Source: Candidatus Cloacimonadota bacterium (GTDB lineage: Bacteria > Cloacimonadota > Cloacimonadia > Cloacimonadales > TCS61). Taken from it: a stretch of DNA of 6,287 bases. Every line of letters starts with the position of its first letter. The stretch's first letter is position 1. The notes below the pieces were generated by a model. The model saw only the letters and a list, made by a program, of their open reading frames with translations. It did no database searches and was not told the origin of the DNA. Below are positions 1 to 5,232 of this stretch, piece after piece. The stretch lies in NCBI GenBank assembly GCA_021157645.1, contig JAGGWC010000123.1:1-6287 (forward strand), read 5' to 3'. Position numbers and translations under genes: made by a program.

Positions 1-63
1 ACTCTTAATTGTAAAGTTTCCTTTTGCCTCGAGTGGTGTGTAATATTCCTGTATAATCTAACC
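1..63. other. Left-edge stretch, no callable gene
   Basis: These bases lie downstream of the transposase stop. On the minus strand a frame without stops runs from the second in-frame stop after the transposase (58-60) to the window edge. On the plus strand a short open stretch ends in TAA near 41-43. Either could be the end of a gene cut by the window, but both are under 20 codons and neither shows a recognisable motif, so no gene is called. Confidence 0.4.
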
Positions 64-507
64 TTATTGAAGCAGTACCCCATTTCTTTGATTGATGTAC
101 TCCAAGTGATTAGAGTATTCCCAATTTTTTAGCTTCTCTACTAAACCTGCTTTAGCAGGATTATAATGAATATATTTGCAAAGCTGAATTAGGTAATCAT
201 CCTGTTTAACTTTTTTGTGTTGAAGTTTGCTGGCAAATAGCTTTCCCTTCCTCTTATATTTGCTATTAAAATGATGAGCATAGGAAATACAAGTTCTATT
301 AAAAATTTCATATATCGGTTTATTCAAATTTTGTTTTATACAAAAATGAAAATGATTTGGCATCAGGCAATATGCATAAATTTCAATTTCTTTATGGTTA
401 AAATTCTTTTTAAATTTATTCAAGAAATAAGTATAATCTTCGTCTTCAAAAAAAAGATCTATTTCATCAACTGAGTGATTATATATATGAAAAATCGCTC
501 CTTCCAC
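64..507 (-). CDS. REP-associated tyrosine transposase (RAYT, Y1/HUH family)
   Basis: This is a single-strand DNA transposase-like protein related to IS200/IS605 TnpA. RAYTs are linked to the spread of small palindromic REP sequences. Counting from the GTG at 507, the HUH metal-binding motif is NHFHF with His52 and His54. The likely nucleophile is Tyr112 in KYIHYNPAKAGLV, followed by the usual W-x-YS near residue 129. The GTG is probably an internal Val. The family pattern F-x-x-GAxYH begins one residue upstream (Phe at 510-508), the frame stays open only to a TAA at 523-525, and GTG lacks a convincing Shine-Dalgarno. A better start is the ATG at 533-531, reached through a -1 frameshift at 516-522. 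The C-terminus stops at LEYINQRNGVLLQ, where relatives usually continue for roughly 20-40 residues, so the gene may be decaying. The family call is firm; whether the gene is active is not clear. Confidence 0.88.
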   Translation of the reverse strand: MEGAIFHIYNHSVDEIDLFFEDEDYTYFLNKFKKNFNHKEIEIYAYCLMPNHFHFCIKQNLNKPIYEIFNRTCISYAHHFNSKYKRKGKLFASKLQHKKVKQDDYLIQLCKYIHYNPAKAGLVEKLKNWEYSNHLEYINQRNGVLLQ

Positions 508-533
508 AAATTCTTCTTTTTTTTACATCTCAT
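459..533 (-). other. Short upstream frame ('frame 0') leading into the transposase slip site
   Basis: An ATG at 533-531 opens a 24-codon frame that reads MRCKKKKNLW and ends at TAG (461-459) inside the transposase gene. It is preceded by AAAAGG at 547-542, with 8 nt to the ATG, which is good Shine-Dalgarno spacing. After a -1 slip on the A run, the product becomes MRCKKKEEFVEGAIFHIYN and continues as the transposase. The short frame therefore looks like the 5' part of the transposase gene and not an independent peptide. Confidence 0.55.
516..522 (-). promoter_or_regulatory. Candidate -1 ribosomal frameshift site A_AAA_AAG
   Basis: On the coding strand, eight A (524-517) are followed by G. 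Read from the ATG at 533, the codons are TGT AAA AAA AAG, so A_AAA_AAG sits in the zero frame exactly as X_XXY_YYZ slippery sites require. This heptamer is the one used in dnaX and several insertion sequences. A -1 slip gives GAA GAA TTT GTG, the transposase frame. Alternatives are transcriptional slippage adding one A, or a fixed inactivating deletion. No clear stimulatory stem-loop was found by eye. Confidence 0.5.
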
Positions 534-574
534 GATAAATACCTTTTCTATTTATTTTTATTATGACTTCAGAC

Positions 575-651
575 TTGACTTAATAACTCAGCTTGCTGAG
601 GAATTGAGTTAAGAATGAATTAAATTATATTAGCTATAATCTTTAAGTCAA
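575..651. repeat. Nested inverted repeats between selB and the transposase
   Basis: The outer arms are a perfect 9-bp pair, TTGACTTAA (575-583) and TTAAGTCAA (643-651). Inside lies a perfect hairpin, CTCAGC (587-592), TT, GCTGAG (595-600). AACTCA before its tip also matches TGAGTT at 605-610. Three copies of GACTT occur at 565-581. The structure sits 40-120 bp upstream of the transposase start, where RAYT genes commonly carry their own REP palindromes. It has no T tract typical of a Rho-independent terminator for selB. Confidence 0.45.
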
Positions 652-664
652 TTCTCCTGCGGAT

Positions 665-695
665 TATATTCAAATTTTACAATTCATTGAATATA
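665..695. repeat. 9-bp AT-rich inverted repeat spanning the selB stop
   Basis: TATATTCAA (665-673) and TTGAATATA (687-695) are perfect complements with a 13-nt loop that contains the selB stop codon (679-677). The stem is AT-rich and no U tract follows on the selB strand, so it could protect the 3' end of the mRNA or be chance in AT-rich DNA. Confidence 0.3.
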
Positions 696-2632
696 GTTTT
701 TTTGTATTTTTTTGTAAAAAATCTGAAATTACCTTTTCGTAGAGTAATGTTTTCACTGTCAAAAAATTCCAACAAGATCATTGCAGTTCCGCGGTTCGTA
801 TTCAGAAAATCTCTCAATTGTGAAACTTTGATACCCTCGGTTGGTTTTGTAAGCTGTTCAAGTAATATTTTCTTTGCTTTTTCAACAAGATCAGAATGAA
901 GATATTTTTGCTGGAGGAAATAAATATCCCCATTATCAATTAGATAAGAGATTATCTGTTCCATTTGTATTTTTGATATATTCTCATCATTTGCAAAATC
1001 AATTAATGCAGATGGATCAACAGCAATGTTACCTTTCGATCGTATCAAATTATCTGCTTTTTTAATCATTGCTTTTATTTCATCGTTCAAGTTAACTTCA
1101 TGAGAAGTTAGAATCCAGGTTTTCCCTTCTTTCCTGAGTTTTGCTCTCTCTTCTAAATTATATAAGATCTGAGTTAGTGTGATCTTTGTTTCTTCGTTTT
1201 GATATTCTCCAAAAATCCCCATTAATTCCTTAAATGTTTTTCCGTTCTTTTTTAAAGGATTCTTAATATGAAAATTCTTTAGCCCACTAAGTATCTTATT
1301 TTGATAAACTGTGTTCATCTTTTTTTTCAATAAAATTATTTCATCTCCATATTGGTAGAAAATAATATCTCCAGGTAATTTTTGGAATATTGCTTCTATT
1401 AGTTCATCAGAATTCACATCAAGGTAATCAGCAATTGTTTTCTGTGATATTGGCAGTGCGGATTTCCGTACCTCTGCAGCTATCATTTCTTCAAGTTCTC
1501 CACTTGCAATTTTCTTCACAATATCAATTTGTGTTTCTCTTCTTCTGCGATGATGCAGAGGATACGGATCTACCACATAACCTCCACCCAGAGTAAGATT
1601 CCCTGATGAATTCCGAATTATAAATTTATCGTTATATTGCGTAATAATTGGATGTGGTAGATACACTTGCGCCAAACAGTTTTCTCCACTTTTCAAATTA
1701 TCTCTATCCAACAAGTGAATCCGCACCATTATCCGATTGGTACCTAATAAAAAAATCACCTGATTCCACAATCCTAAAGTAACATCATTCTGATAAATAT
1801 TTAGTTTAATATCAATAAGTTTAGTTGATTTTATCTTTTTGTTCGATAGCACCATCCCATGCTTAAACTCTTTTTGTTTAAAGCCAACCAGATTAAACGA
1901 AGCTCGATCTCCTGCACTAACTCGATTCACTTCCTTGCCATGATGCTCCAACCTTCTAATTCTCAATTCCTTCTCATTTGGAAGTAGAAATACCGGTTCA
2001 TTTTTCGTAATCGTTCCTGAAATTATAGAACCATTCACAATTGTACCAAAACCTTTCTGGGTAAATATACGATCAATATACATGCGGAAAAGACCTTCCG
2101 TTTCCCTTTGTGGGATTGCATCAATAATAATTGATATTTCATTGATAAGTTTCTCGATTCCCTGTTTTGTTTGGGAAGAAACTTGAATTATTGGAGCATC
2201 ATACAAAAATGAATCTTTCACGAAATCTTTTAACTCTTCAGTTGCAAGTTCTAAAAGTTCTTTATCTACCAGATCTATTTTATTTAGAACAATTATTCCA
2301 TTTGCGATTCCAAGAGTCTTCATGATCTCTAGATGTTCTTTTGTTTGCGGCATAATCCCTTCATCAGCAGCGATAACTAAAAGCACAAAATCTATTCCGC
2401 AGGCTCCCGCAACCATTGTTTTAATAAAATCTGCATGTCCGGGTACATCCACAATTCCTACACTATTTCCATTTGGAAGATCTATATGTGAAAATCCCAG
2501 ATTTATTGTAATTCCACGTTCTTTTTCTTGTTTGTGTGTATCACAATCGTAACCCGTAAGTGCTTTAATCAGAGCTGTCTTACCGTGATCAACATGTCCA
2601 GCAGTTCCCATTATAAGGTGTTTTGTTTTCAT
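677..2632 (-). CDS. selB: Selenocysteine-specific translation elongation factor SelB
   Basis: SelB is a cytoplasmic GTPase that carries Sec-tRNA(Sec) to ribosomes paused at UGA and binds the SECIS hairpin in selenoprotein mRNAs. The protein is 651 residues, close to the usual size of just over 600. The N-terminal G domain shows G1 GHVDHGKT (12-19), RGITI (39-43), DVPGH (62-66) and NKID (117-120). EF-Tu-like beta-barrel domains follow, then a C-terminal half made of winged-helix domains (about 380-651) that in known SelB proteins read SECIS RNA. The start at ATG 2632 places the G1 motif at the normal distance, and AAGG lies at 2640-2637. It is divergent from selC, its tRNA partner, 137 bp away. 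selA and selD, often adjacent elsewhere, are not in this window. The frame is intact and no key residue is missing. Confidence 0.97.
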   Translation of the reverse strand: MKTKHLIMGTAGHVDHGKTALIKALTGYDCDTHKQEKERGITINLGFSHIDLPNGNSVGIVDVPGHADFIKTMVAGACGIDFVLLVIAADEGIMPQTKEHLEIMKTLGIANGIIVLNKIDLVDKELLELATEELKDFVKDSFLYDAPIIQVSSQTKQGIEKLINEISIIIDAIPQRETEGLFRMYIDRIFTQKGFGTIVNGSIISGTITKNEPVFLLPNEKELRIRRLEHHGKEVNRVSAGDRASFNLVGFKQKEFKHGMVLSNKKIKSTKLIDIKLNIYQNDVTLGLWNQVIFLLGTNRIMVRIHLLDRDNLKSGENCLAQVYLPHPIITQYNDKFIIRNSSGNLTLGGGYVVDPYPLHHRRRRETQIDIVKKIASGELEEMIAAEVRKSALPISQKTIADYLDVNSDELIEAIFQKLPGDIIFYQYGDEIILLKKKMNTVYQNKILSGLKNFHIKNPLKKNGKTFKELMGIFGEYQNEETKITLTQILYNLEERAKLRKEGKTWILTSHEVNLNDEIKAMIKKADNLIRSKGNIAVDPSALIDFANDENISKIQMEQIISYLIDNGDIYFLQQKYLHSDLVEKAKKILLEQLTKPTEGIKVSQLRDFLNTNRGTAMILLEFFDSENITLRKGNFRFFTKKYKKTIFNEL

Positions 2633-2659
2633 TATACCTTCTTATAAAAATTCTTAATT

Positions 2660-2690
2660 ATTAAAATTTGTTTTGTTAAAATTCCGTCAA
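2660..2690 (-). promoter_or_regulatory. Candidate sigma70-type promoter for selB
   Basis: On the minus strand TTGACG (2690-2685) and TTTAAT (2665-2660) match the -35 and -10 consensus at five of six positions each. The spacer is 19 nt, slightly longer than optimal. A transcript starting near 2653 would have a leader of about 20 nt ending with the AAGG Shine-Dalgarno. The call is by eye in AT-rich DNA and is tentative. Confidence 0.35.
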
Positions 2691-2769
2691 GAACACATTA
2701 GTTGATTTTCTAGCTAATCAAAAAAATCTTTACATAAAAAAATGTGAAAAATTGTTTGTTTCAAGTTAA

Positions 2770-2864
2770 AGAGAGGACGGAACTGGTGTTCCAACTGGTC
2801 TTCAAAACCAGTAATAGGCAGCTAAAACTGTCTACGGCAGGTTCGATTCCTGCCCTCTCGGCCA
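2770..2864 (+). tRNA. selC: tRNA-Sec (anticodon UCA)
   Basis: This tRNA is charged with serine, converted to selenocysteinyl-tRNA and delivered by SelB to in-frame UGA codons. Visible parts are: acceptor 5' strand 2770-2776; D-stem GGAAC/GTTCC (2779-2792) with the four-base loop TGGT; anticodon stem CTGGT/ACCAG (2795-2811) with loop CTTCAAA, anticodon TCA at 2802-2804; a long variable arm TAGGCAG/CTGTCTA (2815-2834, one G-T pair) as tRNA-Sec requires; T-arm GCAGG-TTCGATT-CCTGC (2837-2853); acceptor 3' strand 2854-2860; G2861; encoded CCA 2862-2864. The oddity is the acceptor: only GAGAGG/CCTCTC pair, and A2770 would face G2860. Acceptor plus T stem thus span 12 positions, where bacterial tRNA-Sec normally has 8+5. 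I see no other fold that restores 13. The neighbouring selB supports the identity strongly. Confidence 0.95.
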
Positions 2865-2885
2865 TTTATTAATAATGAACCTTTC

Positions 2886-2911
2886 ACCGCTAAGAGCGCA
2901 AAGATGCAAAA
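2886..2911. repeat. Short-period repeat module (CGCAAAGA type)
   Basis: The segment contains loosely periodic units, AAGAGCGCA followed by AAGATGCA and AAA, after ACCGCT. From memory this resembles intergenic repeats of the ACCGC-AGAGACGCAAAG kind found in many unrelated bacterial genomes. Only this copy is visible in the window, so the repeat call rests on internal periodicity and recollection. Confidence 0.35.
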
Positions 2912-2935
2912 CTACAAAAATATTTAAGTTGCCAT

Positions 2936-2966
2936 CCCCCTTTGTAAGGGGGAATAAAAGGGGTTT
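2936..2966. repeat. REP-like GC hairpin (CCCCCTT / AAGGGGG)
   Basis: CCCCCTT (2936-2942) and AAGGGGG (2946-2952) form a perfect 7-bp stem with a TGT loop, followed by AATAAAAGGGGTTT. The G/C-rich tip stands out sharply in this AT-rich region. It resembles small dispersed palindromes I recall from several bacterial phyla. Because a RAYT lies in the same window, it is one candidate substrate, but no second copy is visible here. It could also slow or end transcription from selC, although no T run follows. Confidence 0.5.
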
Positions 2967-3020
2967 AAAAAAGAATCCAGAAACCTTTACGAACTTCGCT
3001 ATTAATTATCTCATCTTCAA

Positions 3021-3055
3021 ATCCTATTATCTGTGTCTATCTGCATAAACTGTAG
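3021..3055. repeat. Dispersed repeat-like module (ATCTGTGTCTATCTGC type)
   Basis: The stretch contains TATCTGTGTCTATCTGCAT and then ACTGTAG, an internal doubling of the TATCTG unit with a 10-nt period. It resembles, from memory, the widespread intergenic repeat with the theme ATCTGTG-TAATCTGCG. It is a single copy here, so the identification is tentative. Confidence 0.35.
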
Positions 3056-3097
3056 TTAATAAATTTATACAAAATTCATTAGTCTGTTAAAACAAAA

Positions 3098-3132
3098 TTG
3101 ACAGATTCATACACTCCTTTTTTTTGTATAAT
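3098..3132 (+). promoter_or_regulatory. Candidate promoter of the 3153-5901 operon
   Basis: A perfect -10 hexamer TATAAT lies at 3127-3132, about 20 bp before the first gene. A perfect TTGACA lies at 3098-3103, but the 23-nt spacer is too long for normal sigma70 use. A weaker TTCATA at 3106-3111 gives a 15-nt spacer. A T-rich run lies directly before the -10. Initiation near 3139 would leave a leader of about 14 nt starting just before the Shine-Dalgarno AGGAAGG (3142-3148). Confidence 0.45.
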
Positions 3133-3152
3133 TAGAAATTTAGGAAGGCGAT

Positions 3153-4043
3153 ATGAATAAATTATTCTTTTTCTTATTTTTATTGTTGGCAATATCTTCT
3201 TGTGCAGATAATTATCCAATATTTAATGCCAACAACGCATTTAAACATTTAGAAAAACAGTGTGATCTTGGTGTAAGGAACCCCGGTTCGGATGGTATTG
3301 AACTTTGCAGAGATTATATCATTAATGAATTAACTAAATGTAATGCAGAAATTGAATTGCAGAAATTCACCGTGATTATTAATGGAGAGGAAATTGATGG
3401 TGTGAACATTATAGCAAACTTCTATCCTCAAATGAGCCGACGAATTCTTTTTGGTGCACATTATGATACCCGTCCATGGGCTGATAAAGAAGAAGATACT
3501 TCGCTTCATAATACCCCAATCTCAGGAGCAAATGATGGAGCGAGCGGTGTAGCAGTTCTACTGGAATTAGCAGAAATAATCTCTTCTCAACAACCCCAGC
3601 AATTTGGGATAGACCTAGTCTTTTTTGATCTGGAAGACATGGGTTCTTACAGAGAAAATGAAACTTGGTGTTTAGGTTCTTCCTACTTTGCAGATAATTA
3701 TTCAAAACCAAAACCTGAAAAAGCAATTATTATTGATATGATCGGCGATGCAGACCTTTCTATTAATATGGAATATTATTCGTATCATAACTCTCCAAAT
3801 CTGGTTAAAGAAGTTTGGGAAATCGCAGAACAGCTTGGATATAATGAGTTCAAATCCAGAATAATAAACCGGATATATGATGATCATTATCCGCTTATTG
3901 CTGCAGGCTTTAACGCAATAGATATTATCGATTTTGAGTATCCCTCATGGCATACTTTGGAAGATACTCCAGATAAATGTTCCCCTCATTCTCTGAATGT
4001 TGTAGGACAAACTATGGTAAATTTAATCTATCAGGAAAAATGA
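3153..4043 (+). CDS. Glutaminyl-cyclase-like M28 metalloenzyme, lipoprotein
   Basis: This is a zinc-dependent M28-fold protein closest in motif layout to glutaminyl-peptide cyclotransferases, which form N-terminal pyroglutamate; an aminopeptidase is the alternative. Residues 1-17 are a lipoprotein signal (hydrophobic run, then AISSC, lipidation at Cys17), so it should act outside the cytoplasmic membrane. Expected metal-site or catalytic residues are present: His103 in AHYDTRPW, Asp128 in GANDGASG, Glu161-Asp162 in FFDLED, Asp195 in IDMIGD, and His267 in SWHTLEDT. DDHYP at 243-247 and the W-H-T-x-x-D block match the cyclase pattern especially well. The length (296 aa) fits a single catalytic domain. 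It is the first gene of the operon, with Shine-Dalgarno AGGAAGG at 3142-3148, and its TGA overlaps the ATG of the next gene. No truncation is seen. The fold is very likely; the exact substrate is inferred. Confidence 0.85.
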   Translation: MNKLFFFLFLLLAISSCADNYPIFNANNAFKHLEKQCDLGVRNPGSDGIELCRDYIINELTKCNAEIELQKFTVIINGEEIDGVNIIANFYPQMSRRILFGAHYDTRPWADKEEDTSLHNTPISGANDGASGVAVLLELAEIISSQQPQQFGIDLVFFDLEDMGSYRENETWCLGSSYFADNYSKPKPEKAIIIDMIGDADLSINMEYYSYHNSPNLVKEVWEIAEQLGYNEFKSRIINRIYDDHYPLIAAGFNAIDIIDFEYPSWHTLEDTPDKCSPHSLNVVGQTMVNLIYQEK

Positions 4044-4645
4044 AAAAACTGAATAATCTTCTCACATCCAATGAACAAAAACTTCTACTGTTCATAGTTT
4101 TCTTTGCCTTTACCGGTTTAGTGATGAAATATACAGGACTAATTGCCGAAGAAGGGGTGAATTCAGCTGATAGTCTAGATTTTCAAGAAGATTACCAACT
4201 GCAATACGATTTACAAAATATTACAAAAGAAGAACTGATAACCATACCTGGAATCGGAGAAAAAAAAGCAGAGGATATCTTGCGATATAAAGAAGAAAAT
4301 GGTTTCCATACTAAAACCGAATTAATGAATATTAAAGGCATTGGACAAAAGACTTATGAAAAAATCGAGAAATACTTTATTGATCTGGCTTTTGAGGATT
4401 CTACTACTACCGTTATTCCGGTTAGGAAAGCTATTAATTCCATTCCAAATATAATAAATATCAACACCGCAGGAAAAAACGAATTGACAAAAATTACTGG
4501 TATTGGTCCTTCAAAAGCAGAGAAAATTATTGCATTTAGAGAAAAGATCGGAAGATTTGAGAAGAAAGAAGATCTCTTGCAAATCAAGGGAATCGGCGAA
4601 AAGACGTTGGAAAAAATGAAAGATCAAATAACGCTGGGAGAATGA
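4040..4645 (+). CDS. Membrane-anchored tandem helix-hairpin-helix protein, ComEA-like
   Basis: The protein has 201 residues. A short charged N-terminus precedes one membrane segment (about 14-30), an acidic linker, and two ComEA-type units at about 58-113 and 138-198. Each unit has two hairpin motifs: PGIG (70-73) and KGIG (99-102), then TGIG (153-156) and KGIG (183-186). The second unit starts with the family hallmark INTAGKNEL, the first with a more diverged NITKEEL. HhH motifs of this kind bind DNA backbone without sequence preference. ComEA binds incoming DNA outside the membrane during natural transformation, so an extracytoplasmic DNA-binding role is likely but not proven. I chose ATG 4040 (ATGA overlap with the previous stop, AGGA at 4033-4036) over an in-frame ATG at 3977, which would place extra cysteine-rich residues translated from the preceding gene before the membrane segment. 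Confidence 0.8.
   Translation: MKKLNNLLTSNEQKLLLFIVFFAFTGLVMKYTGLIAEEGVNSADSLDFQEDYQLQYDLQNITKEELITIPGIGEKKAEDILRYKEENGFHTKTELMNIKGIGQKTYEKIEKYFIDLAFEDSTTTVIPVRKAINSIPNIININTAGKNELTKITGIGPSKAEKIIAFREKIGRFEKKEDLLQIKGIGEKTLEKMKDQITLGE
4636..4640 (+). promoter_or_regulatory. Ribosome binding site GGGAG deciding the start of the TPR gene
   Basis: Three in-frame ATGs follow, at 4642, 4648 and 4651. GGGAG is 1 nt from the first, 7 nt from the second and 10 nt from the third. Spacing favours 4648, although 4642 gives the ATGA coupling overlap with the upstream stop (4643-4645). Confidence 0.5.
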
Positions 4646-5232
4646 TTATGATGGATAAAGCTACACTAACCATTACCTTAGCTGAATTATATGAAAATCA
4701 GCATCAATATATTGATGCTTTGATGATTTATAAAATTCTTTTTAAAGAAAATCAAACGGAAAAATTGCAAAATAAAATTGATGAATTAAAAGATAAAATA
4801 TTCGACGAAGATTCTCTTGATTACTCTTCAATAATTGATCAAATCTTCACCAAAAAAGAAAAAAAAATATTTAATATTCTACCCCACAAACAATATAAAA
4901 CATACAAAGAATCACAAATCGAACTGAAAAATGAAGAAACATATCCGGAGGAATTTGCCAAAGAAAAAGAAAAAGAAATTACCATAACTAATACATCGGA
5001 AGATGATATTTCTCTAGAAGAAATTAATCAACCAGTAAATAATAGTGAAAATAAAATACTAAATTTATTAATACAGCTTTCCCATTTAAAGCCAGATACT
5101 GTAGAAAAAATTCTTAAAGAAAATGTTGGATCAGATACATCTCTCGCAGAAATTAAACTATCTGACTTAAATTCTGTGATTGAATTATTAAAAGTTTCAG
5201 AGAATGTCGAAAGAGATCAAAGAGATAAATAA
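4642..5232 (+). CDS. Hypothetical protein with one TPR-like motif
   Basis: I do not recognise a named family. The protein has up to 196 residues (194 if it starts at the better-spaced ATG 4648). Residues about 10-36 (LAELYENQHQYIDALMIYK) match a tetratricopeptide helix pair, followed by a second amphipathic helix to about 53. The middle (about 70-130) is rich in Lys and Glu, low in hydrophobic residues and probably disordered. Residues about 137-187 form another set of predicted helices (ILNLLIQLSHLK onward). There is no signal peptide, membrane segment or catalytic motif. TPRs usually mediate protein-protein contacts, so a cytoplasmic adaptor is the mild inference. It follows the HhH gene with a 4-base overlap, and the next small gene starts inside its last codons. 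It is very AT-rich with many Lys, Glu, Ile and Asn codons, like its neighbours. Confidence 0.75.
   Translation: MIMMDKATLTITLAELYENQHQYIDALMIYKILFKENQTEKLQNKIDELKDKIFDEDSLDYSSIIDQIFTKKEKKIFNILPHKQYKTYKESQIELKNEETYPEEFAKEKEKEITITNTSEDDISLEEINQPVNNSENKILNLLIQLSHLKPDTVEKILKENVGSDTSLAEIKLSDLNSVIELLKVSENVERDQRDK

Larger units (their letters stand above)
2865..3097. other. Gene-free spacer between selC and the next operon
   Basis: Counting on to the ATG at 3153, almost 290 bp lack any reading frame with a credible start. The stretch contains three distinct repeat-like modules (listed separately), then a promoter region. No clear terminator hairpin with a T tract follows selC. Apart from the modules and the promoter I see nothing else here. 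Confidence 0.6.

Noticed and set aside
271..474. Plus-strand 67-codon frame rich in Ile and Phe
   Set aside because: It lies opposite the transposase and is explained by the AT-rich antisense of that gene; it has no motif.
687..2552. Several plus-strand frames of 60-80 codons opposite selB
   Set aside because: They are antisense to a fully conserved selB frame, have no recognisable domains and lack a common ribosome binding site pattern.
2729..2757. TTTACA and TTGTTT as a promoter for selC, with the ACAT-A6-ATGT palindrome as an operator
   Set aside because: The -10 match is poor and such palindromes arise easily in A-rich DNA. No convincing selC promoter could be defined.
2936..2966. GC hairpin as a Rho-independent terminator of selC
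   Set aside because: The stem is followed by AATAAAAGGGG and not a T tract, so a repeat element explains it better.
3409..3887. Minus-strand frames inside the M28 gene
   Set aside because: They are shadows of a gene whose catalytic motifs are all intact; no domain is visible.
3977..4039. Upstream in-frame ATG as start of the HhH protein
   Set aside because: It would add 21 residues that are an out-of-frame reading of the M28 C-terminus and displace the membrane segment; ATG 4040 has the ATGA overlap and a nearby AGGA.
4041..4049. TGA of the M28 gene as a possible selenocysteine codon
   Set aside because: The frame meets another TGA two codons later, so readthrough would add almost nothing. 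The TGA at 4643 and 5360 are likewise closely followed by stops.
4354..4587. Minus-strand frame inside the HhH gene
   Set aside because: Its hydrophobic look comes from reading the Lys/Glu-rich coding strand backwards.
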